Under the pieces are notes generated by a model, which saw only the letters and a program-made list of their open reading frames with translations, searched no databases and had not been told where the DNA came from. Of a stretch of 10,585 nucleotides of DNA, positions 5,609 to 10,585 are shown piece after piece. This DNA comes from DASTCC01 sp035711465 (GTDB lineage: Bacteria; Acidobacteriota; Vicinamibacteria; Vicinamibacterales; SCN-69-37), in contig DASTCC010000042.1 in NCBI GenBank assembly GCA_035711465.1, positions 1 through 10,585 on the forward strand. Direction: 5' to 3'. The translations under genes and the position numbers were made by a program. How positions within the stretch are numbered: position 1 is the stretch's first letter; each line of letters opens with the position of its first letter.

Positions 5609-6682
5609 GTGAAGATTCTCCTCGTGCGCCTCCGCCTGATCGGGGACGTCGTCTTCACGACGCCCGTGATTGGCGCGTTGCGCCGGCGCTACCCCGACGC
5701 GCACCTCACCTATCTCGTCGAACACGCGGCCGCGCCGGTGGTGTCGTCCCATCCCGGACTGGACGTCGTCCGCCAGGTGTCGCACAGCCGCGGCTGGCAG
5801 CGCGTGCGCGACGACCTCGCGCTCGCGCGCGAGCTCCGCGCGGCACGATTCGACGTCGCCATCGACCTCCATGGCGGACCGCGCAGCGGCTGGTTGACCT
5901 GGGCGAGCCGCGCGCCGGTGCGAGTGGGCTACGATGTTGCGGGCCGCGGGTGGATGTACACCCGGACCGTGCATCGGCCGCGCGAGCTGCGGCCGCGGCA
6001 CTCGGTCGTGAATCAGTGGGACCTGCTCGGCGCGGTGGACGCCGCGTTCGCCGATCCGCCGGATCCGGATCGCGACCGCGTCGCGATGCCGGTCACGGCC
6101 GAGGCGGCGAGCGCCGTCGCGGCACGCCTCGCCGGCTACGGTGTGGCGACTGATGAGGTCGTCGCGGTGCTGCACGTGAGCGCGGGCAATCCGTTTCGCC
6201 GCTGGCCCGAAGCGTCGTTCGCGGCATTGGCGAGCGGTCTGGCGACATCGCCACGGCGGCCCTGGGTACTCGTGACGAGCGGTCCATCCGATCACGAGGC
6301 CGCGGCGCGCGTCGTCGCGCGGGCGCGAACGATCGCCGCGGTCCACGGGCCGCGGATTCTGGATGCTGAGGGACTGACCCTGGTGGAGCTTCGCGCGCTG
6401 ATGGACCGGGCAAGTCTGTTCGTGGGCGGCGACAGCGGCCCACTGCACATCGCCGCCACTTCCGAGGTCCCGGTCGTCGGCCTCTATGGCCCGACACTGC
6501 CCGCGCGATCGGCGCCCTGGCGACCGCGGCACGTGCCGACGATCTCCGTCGACGCCGGCGAGCTGCCCTGCCGGCCGTGCGATCAGCGCGAATGCGAGCC
6601 GGGCGATTTTCGCTGTCTTACCCACATCACCGCGGATGCCGTGTTGTCACGAGCGCTCGAGCTCCTGGAGGCGCGCGCATGA
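5609..6682 (+). CDS. Glycosyltransferase family 9, ADP-heptose:LPS heptosyltransferase-like
   Basis: A 357-aa protein with a GTG start (MKILLVRLRLIGDVVFTTPV), the standard GT9 N-terminus. The C-terminal half contains the family signature LFVGGDSGPLHIAATSEVPVVGLYGPT, where the Asp-Ser-Gly-x-x-His block lines the ADP-heptose site. Near the end is the Cys-rich segment LPCRPCDQRECEPGDFRCL, common in RfaF/RfaQ-like members of non-enteric Gram-negatives. Known function: transfer of L-glycero-D-manno-heptose to the LPS inner core on the cytoplasmic face of the inner membrane. Which heptosyl transfer (WaaC, WaaF or WaaQ type) cannot be told from sequence by eye, so no symbol is given. The start has no strong Shine-Dalgarno. 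The stop overlaps the next gene as ATGA, and hldA, which makes the sugar precursor, is two genes downstream, supporting a heptose substrate. Confidence 0.88.
   Translation: MKILLVRLRLIGDVVFTTPVIGALRRRYPDAHLTYLVEHAAAPVVSSHPGLDVVRQVSHSRGWQRVRDDLALARELRAARFDVAIDLHGGPRSGWLTWASRAPVRVGYDVAGRGWMYTRTVHRPRELRPRHSVVNQWDLLGAVDAAFADPPDPDRDRVAMPVTAEAASAVAARLAGYGVATDEVVAVLHVSAGNPFRRWPEASFAALASGLATSPRRPWVLVTSGPSDHEAAARVVARARTIAAVHGPRILDAEGLTLVELRALMDRASLFVGGDSGPLHIAATSEVPVVGLYGPTLPARSAPWRPRHVPTISVDAGELPCRPCDQRECEPGDFRCLTHITADAVLSRALELLEARA
6667..6671 (+). promoter_or_regulatory. Ribosome binding site for the O-antigen ligase-like gene
   Basis: A clear GGAGG lies 7 nt before the ATG at 6679, inside the 3' end of the heptosyltransferase gene. 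It fixes that ATG as the start in preference to the in-frame ATG codons upstream (6577 and 6592), which overlap the heptosyltransferase by about 90-105 bases and would add a non-membrane leader. Confidence 0.75.
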
Positions 6683-7896
6683 GCGTGCGCAGCGATCGAC
6701 TGGAATGGATCGGCTTTCTGCTGATCGCCGCGTGCCTCGGCGTCGTGCAGTTCTCGATCTTCCTGGCGCAGAGCGTGCTGTTCTCGTTGGCCGCGATCCT
6801 CTGGCTGATCGTCACGGTTCGTGACGGCCGCCGGCCGGATGTCCCGCCCTTCTTCCTGCCGCTCGTCGTCTATGCCGGACTGACGCTGGTGAGCTCGGCG
6901 TTTTCGACCGACCCGTCAGAGAGTTTCTGGGATTCGCGTCAGCTCCTGCTCTGGTTGCTGGTGCCGATCGTCTGCCGCTTCGCCCGCGGCGGCACCAGGG
7001 CGACGACGGTGCTGAACGTGATCATCGCGCTCGGCGCGGCTGGCGCGCTCGTCGGCATCATCCAGTGGGCGATGTTCGGCTACGACAACGAGACCCAGCG
7101 GCCCGTCGGAACGCTCAGTCATTACATGACCTACTCGGGCGTGCTGATGCTCGTGACCGCGACTGCCGTCTCGAGCCTCGTGTTCCGGCAGCGCGAGTGG
7201 GTCTGGCCGGCGATTGCCGTGCCGGCGCTCGTCGCCGCGCTCGCGTTCACGCTGTCGCGAAGCGCCTACGTCGGCATGTTCGCGGCGGTGCTGTTCCTGC
7301 TCGCGCAGAAGCACTGGAAACTGGTGCTGGTGGCGCCGGTCGTGGCAGCGCTGCTGGTCGCCATCGCGCCGGCGACGGTGCGGAACCGCGTGTTTTCGAT
7401 CGTCGACGTGAACAACCCGACCAATCGCGATCGGGTCGCGATGTGGAAGGTCGGCGCCGGCATGGTGCGCGCCCATCCGCTCTTCGGCGTCGGCCCCGAG
7501 CAGGTCGGATCTCAATACCACCGCTACCGGCCGGCCGAGTACGTCAACGCGACCAACCCGCACCTGCACAACGTGCCGATCCAGATCGCGGCCGAGCGCG
7601 GCATCCCGGCGCTCCTCGCCTGGCTCTGGTTCGTCGTCGTCGCCGCGCGGGATCTGCTGCGGCAGACGATTCGCGGTCCGAATCGAGCGGTGGCCGGAGC
7701 CGGCGCCGCCGCGGTCGTGGCGATGCTCTTCGCCGGCATGTTCGAGTACAACTTCGGCGACTCGGAGTTCCTGATGCTGTTCCTCGGACTGATCTCGCTG
7801 CCGCACGCCGCAGCCGCCGGTGAGGACCCGGCGGCCGACACCGCCGGCGTCCGCCCGATCGCCCCGCGCCGCGAGCCGGTCGCGCACGTCGGATGA
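6679..7896 (+). CDS. O-antigen ligase / Wzy-type polymerase family membrane protein (WaaL-like)
   Basis: A 405-aa polytopic membrane protein with about ten or more hydrophobic segments (for example IGFLLIAACLGVVQFSIFLA and PALVAALAFTL). It has the layout of the Wzy_C/O-antigen ligase family. After a central SRSAYVG motif and two membrane spans there is a large polar periplasmic loop (from about residue 235). It contains NRDRVAMWKVGAGMVRAHPL, FGVGPEQVGSQYHRY and NPHLHNVPIQIAAERG, the His-containing block typical of ligases, then the final membrane spans. Known members join undecaprenyl-linked O-polysaccharide to lipid A-core, or polymerise glycans, on the periplasmic side. Ligase and polymerase cannot be separated by eye, but neighbouring core-heptose genes favour ligase. 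It is coupled by ATGA overlaps at both ends and has its own GGAGG. The C-terminal 30 residues are polar and Ala/Pro-rich and look disordered. Confidence 0.85.
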   Translation: MSVRSDRLEWIGFLLIAACLGVVQFSIFLAQSVLFSLAAILWLIVTVRDGRRPDVPPFFLPLVVYAGLTLVSSAFSTDPSESFWDSRQLLLWLLVPIVCRFARGGTRATTVLNVIIALGAAGALVGIIQWAMFGYDNETQRPVGTLSHYMTYSGVLMLVTATAVSSLVFRQREWVWPAIAVPALVAALAFTLSRSAYVGMFAAVLFLLAQKHWKLVLVAPVVAALLVAIAPATVRNRVFSIVDVNNPTNRDRVAMWKVGAGMVRAHPLFGVGPEQVGSQYHRYRPAEYVNATNPHLHNVPIQIAAERGIPALLAWLWFVVVAARDLLRQTIRGPNRAVAGAGAAAVVAMLFAGMFEYNFGDSEFLMLFLGLISLPHAAAAGEDPAADTAGVRPIAPRREPVAHVG

Positions 7897-8876
7897 GCTC
7901 GCTCGCCCGTCTCGTCTCGCGATTCGGCTCGCGCGCCGTGACCGTCGTCGGCGACGTCATGCTCGATCACTTCGTCATCGGCCGCGCGGATCGCATCTCG
8001 CCGGAAGCGCCGGTGCCGGTCGTGCTCTTCGACCGCGAGTCGTACCGGCTCGGCGGCGCCGGCAACGTCGCCGTCAACCTGTCGACGCTCGGCGCGCGGG
8101 TCAACCTCATCGGCGTCGTCGGCGCAGACGATGCCAGTGAACGCCTGTCGGAGGCCGTCGCCAGCGCGGGCATCTCGACGGCCGGCCTCGTCGCCGACGC
8201 CGAACGCCCGACGACACGCAAGGTGCGCGTGGTGACGACGCGGAATCAGCAGGTCGCGCGCATCGACTACGAACGCGACGCCGACATCGCCAACGACGCC
8301 CGCGATGGCGTGATCGCGCGGCTGACGTCCGCCGCCGCGCAGGCGATGGTGATCTCGGATTACCGCAAGGGCGTCGTCACCGAGGACGTGATCGCGGCCT
8401 CGATTCGCGCCGCCCGCGCCGAGAAAGTGCCGCTCCTCGTCGATCCAAAGGTGCCGGTCGCCGAGCGCTACCGCGGCGCGACGCTGATCACGCCCAATCA
8501 CCACGAAGCCGAGCTGATGACGCAGCGGCTGATCCGATCCGACGACGATGCCCGGGCGGCGGCGCGGGCGTTGCACGATCGGACCGGAGCCAGCGTGCTG
8601 ATCACGCGCGGCGAACATGGGATGTGGGTGTTCGATGCGACCGGCGCGTCGACCGTGGAACGCGCGCTGGGTGCGGTCGCGCGCGAGGTGTCCGACGTCA
8701 CCGGCGCCGGCGACACCGTCATCGCCGTGCTGGCGCTGAGCCTGGCGGCGGGGGCGACGCTGGTGCAGGCGGCGGAGCTCGCGAACGTCGCGGCCGGCCT
8801 GGTGGTCGCGCGCTTCGGACCGGCGGCGGTCACCGCCGCCGAGCTGACGGCGGCGATCGCCGCGCGGCCTCACTGA
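7893..8876 (+). CDS. hldA: D-glycero-beta-D-manno-heptose-7-phosphate kinase (stand-alone HldA / RfaE1)
   Basis: A 327-aa PfkB/ribokinase-family kinase. The N-terminus has VVGDVMLDHFVIGRADRISP, then EAPVPVV and the family signature LGGAGNVAVNLSTLG. Later come VISDYRKGVVTEDVI, PNHHEAELM, VLITRGEHGMWVF, and the C-terminal DVTGAGDTVIAVLALSLAAG with the catalytic GAGD Asp. These match the kinase half of E. coli HldE (about 318 residues). The C-terminal adenylyltransferase half is absent, so a separate HldC must be encoded elsewhere. It phosphorylates heptose-7-phosphate at C1 on the way to ADP-heptose for LPS core. The ATG overlaps the previous stop as ATGA, making it the last gene of the LPS run, and it converges on the GT39 gene 14 nt away. 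Other PfkB kinases are less likely because of the RISPEAPVPVV motif. Confidence 0.92.
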   Translation: MSSLARLVSRFGSRAVTVVGDVMLDHFVIGRADRISPEAPVPVVLFDRESYRLGGAGNVAVNLSTLGARVNLIGVVGADDASERLSEAVASAGISTAGLVADAERPTTRKVRVVTTRNQQVARIDYERDADIANDARDGVIARLTSAAAQAMVISDYRKGVVTEDVIAASIRAARAEKVPLLVDPKVPVAERYRGATLITPNHHEAELMTQRLIRSDDDARAAARALHDRTGASVLITRGEHGMWVFDATGASTVERALGAVAREVSDVTGAGDTVIAVLALSLAAGATLVQAAELANVAAGLVVARFGPAAVTAAELTAAIAARPH

Positions 8877-8890
8877 TCCGACGCCGCCAC

Positions 8891-10549
8891 TCAGCGGCAG
8901 CGATTCGTTATCAGCAACAGATCGGGCGGCGGCACGCCCGACGCGATTCTGCCGAGCTTCTCGTTGAAGGCGAACAGATGCCGGCGGTCGGCGACGCAGG
9001 CGTTCGGTGTCAGCGGCTGGATCTCTGCCCACTCGTTGCTGCCGGTGATCAGCCAGGCTTCGGCGAGCTCGCCCGAAGGCTTGGTGGTTTCGAGAAAGCC
9101 TTCGGCGTTGTACGGTGCGACCGGCAGCTCGGTCACCGGGCGGCCGGCGTAGTAGACGAGGCTCGGCAGCATGATCGCGTAGGAGCCGAGGCGCGCGTCG
9201 GGCGACGCGCGCGACAGAAACGTGCGCGCGAGCGGCTCGACCGGCTTGAAGCGCTCGACGTCGGGCAGCACGCGGGCCACGAACAGATAGTTGAGGGCGA
9301 CGAAACCGGCGGCGAACACCGCGATTGCCGGCGCGAATCCGCCGCGAAGGATCAGCACGGCGGCCATGACGCCGGTCGCCACGAGCACGCCGCCCGTCGG
9401 CCAGATGCCGGCGACCGCGTAGTAGCCGGAGCCGAGCAGCCACGGCAGTCCGACGCCGGCCAGGCCGGTGACGATGGCGATCGTCAGCAGGCCGTAACGC
9501 AGACCGCGGTGCGTGGCGCCAAAGCCGGCCGACTCCAGCGCGTCGGCCACGAGCACGGCCACCGCGGGCGCGACCGGCAACAGGTAGAGATCCTGTTTGG
9601 TGCGCGAGATCGTGAAGAACACGAAGATCGCGACGATCCAGATCCAGAGCAGCCGGCGGATGGACGCGTGCGCGGCATCTTCTTCTGAAGCGCGAGGACG
9701 CCACGCGGCGACGAGCGGCACGATGACGAGCGGCGCCCACGGAAACAGATCGCCCAGCAGCACCGGCACGTAGAACCAGAACTCGCGCGCCCCCGGCACC
9801 ATCGACGTCGTGAAGCGCTCGACGTTCTCGCCCAGCACGAACTGGCGCAGCGGATCCCAGCCGCGCTCGGCGACGATGGCGATGTACCAGGGCGAGACGA
9901 TGGCGAGCACGATCGCGATGCCGGCGACGGCGTGCAGCCTGAAGACGTCACGCCAGCGCCCCTCCATCGCCAGCCAGATGCCGCCGGCGAGCAACGGCAG
10001 CGCAATCGCGACCGGCCCCTTCGTCAGCACGCCGAGCCCCATCGCGACGTACATCAGCAAGAGATAGCGCCGTCGATGCTCGGGGAAGCGCTCGGCCATC
10101 ACGAAGAACGCGAGCGACAACGCAATGAACAGCGTGATGTAGATGTCGATGAAGATGCGCCGCGAGAACATCACGAACCGCGGCGCCGTGGCGACGAACA
10201 GCGCCGCCAGCAGTCCGGTCGACGTCGACCGCAGCGCGCGGCCGATCAGAAACGTCGCGGCGATGATCCCGAGCGCGCCGAGCGCGATCCCCAGCCGCTC
10301 GACGGCGACGGAGACGCCGAACAGGTTGTAGAGACCGGCGACGATCCAGTAGCTCAGGACCGGCTTGTTGAGCCGCGGCGCGTCGTTGAACACGGGATTC
10401 ACGTAATCGCCGCTGATCACCATCTGCCGCGGCGTCTCGACATAGAACGCTTCGTTCGCGTCCCAGATCGAATTGGCGCCCAGAAAGATCAGGAAGACCG
10501 GCAGCGCGGCCAGGAGAAGGGGCGTGAGGGGGACGGAGCCCTTTTCCAC
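8891..10549 (-). CDS. Glycosyltransferase family 39 / ArnT-like polytopic membrane glycosyltransferase
   Basis: A 552-aa integral membrane protein with about 12 hydrophobic segments and a roughly 100-residue soluble C-terminal part. The first loop has the GT-C catalytic motif WDANEAFYVE (Asp30, Glu33), then FNDAPRLNKPVLSYW, which resembles the ArnT/PMT region contacting the lipid-linked donor. Further family marks are MGLGVLTKGPVAIALPLL and SRTKQDLYLLPVAPA. ArnT-type enzymes move a sugar (L-Ara4N in ArnT) from undecaprenyl phosphate to lipid A or other periplasmic acceptors. Related PMT-type proteins mannosylate proteins. Donor and acceptor here are unknown. The start is uncertain: GTG 10549 is the best codon before the first membrane span, but it has no Shine-Dalgarno, lies within a repeat-like sequence, and the frame stays open to the window edge. 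Confidence 0.85.
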   Translation of the reverse strand: MEKGSVPLTPLLLAALPVFLIFLGANSIWDANEAFYVETPRQMVISGDYVNPVFNDAPRLNKPVLSYWIVAGLYNLFGVSVAVERLGIALGALGIIAATFLIGRALRSTSTGLLAALFVATAPRFVMFSRRIFIDIYITLFIALSLAFFVMAERFPEHRRRYLLLMYVAMGLGVLTKGPVAIALPLLAGGIWLAMEGRWRDVFRLHAVAGIAIVLAIVSPWYIAIVAERGWDPLRQFVLGENVERFTTSMVPGAREFWFYVPVLLGDLFPWAPLVIVPLVAAWRPRASEEDAAHASIRRLLWIWIVAIFVFFTISRTKQDLYLLPVAPAVAVLVADALESAGFGATHRGLRYGLLTIAIVTGLAGVGLPWLLGSGYYAVAGIWPTGGVLVATGVMAAVLILRGGFAPAIAVFAAGFVALNYLFVARVLPDVERFKPVEPLARTFLSRASPDARLGSYAIMLPSLVYYAGRPVTELPVAPYNAEGFLETTKPSGELAEAWLITGSNEWAEIQPLTPNACVADRRHLFAFNEKLGRIASGVPPPDLLLITNRCR

Positions 10550-10585
10550 AGAAATGGCGGAACCGGGGACAGAGGTCCCTCGGTT
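10529..10585. repeat. GGGGAC-containing repeat and hairpin at the 5' end of the GT39 gene
   Basis: GGGGAC occurs twice, at 10529-10534 and 10565-10570, each followed by a similar (G/A)GAG step. The segment 10561-10585 folds into a 10-bp hairpin: AACCG (10561-10565) with CGGTT (10581-10585) and GGGAC (10566-10570) with GTCCC (10575-10579), with loop AGAG and one bulged T. From memory, closely similar GGGGACAGA/CCCTTTTCC-type sequences are dispersed in Acidobacteriota and some other large genomes. That recognition is not verified here. The element overlaps the first codons of the GT39 gene (MEKGSVP) and continues to, and perhaps past, the window edge. No T-run is visible, so it does not look like a simple terminator. 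Confidence 0.5.

Noticed and set aside
5330..6625. N-terminal extension of the TPR protein to 990 aa
   Set aside because: The extra part is antisense to the Trm112-like and GT9 genes and precedes a good signal peptide at 5329, so it is not real.
8883..8898. Small hairpin GCCGC-CACTCA-GCGGC at the hldA/GT39 convergent junction as a bidirectional terminator
   Set aside because: The 5-bp stem overlaps the end of the GT39 coding sequence, has no T-run on either side and could easily occur by chance at this GC content.
7524..9740. Minus-strand open frame of 738 codons opposite the ligase and hldA genes
   Set aside because: Arg-rich translation with no domain. The plus-strand genes here and the GT39 gene in another frame show clear family motifs.

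Overview
This window is very GC-rich and densely coding. It suggests a Gram-negative (diderm) bacterium: it carries a LolB-like outer-membrane lipoprotein and four genes of lipopolysaccharide (LPS) or cell-surface glycan assembly. Gene style, GC content and the AT-rich and GGGGAC-type intergenic repeats fit Acidobacteriota (Vicinamibacteria-like). That placement is an inference, not something the sequence proves.

Left half (1-5329), all on the minus strand, read right to left: a secreted protein of about 14 TPR units; a LolB-like lipoprotein whose GTG start overlaps the TPR stop by one base; ispE (isoprenoid MEP pathway); tRNA-Gln(UUG); prs (PRPP synthetase); and rplY/ctc (ribosomal protein L25), cut by the window edge. 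From memory, the order TPR - lolB - ispE - tRNA-Gln - prs - rplY matches a cluster known from Pseudomonas and, in part, E. coli. That helps name the weaker members. The lolB-ispE junction holds a 166-nt inverted-repeat element with AT-rich 31-nt arms around a GC-rich imperfect palindrome. It fills almost the whole gap and is the most unusual feature here.

Right half (5417-8876), plus strand: a tightly packed run of a 56-aa Trm112/YcaR-like zinc-ribbon protein, a GT9 heptosyltransferase, an O-antigen ligase/polymerase-type membrane protein, and the heptose-7-phosphate kinase HldA. Two ATGA overlaps imply translational coupling. The likely theme is making ADP-heptose, adding it to the LPS core and ligating a distal glycan.

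Far right (8891-10549), minus strand and convergent with hldA: an ArnT/GT39-type polytopic glycosyltransferase that uses lipid-linked sugar donors. Its first codons run into a GGGGAC-containing repeat and hairpin (10529-10585) that reaches the window edge.

No CRISPR array, phage gene, transposase, toxin-antitoxin pair or defence system was seen. No gene-free stretch exceeds about 175 bases. Most of the window is conserved housekeeping and envelope biology; the novelty lies in the two repeat elements.
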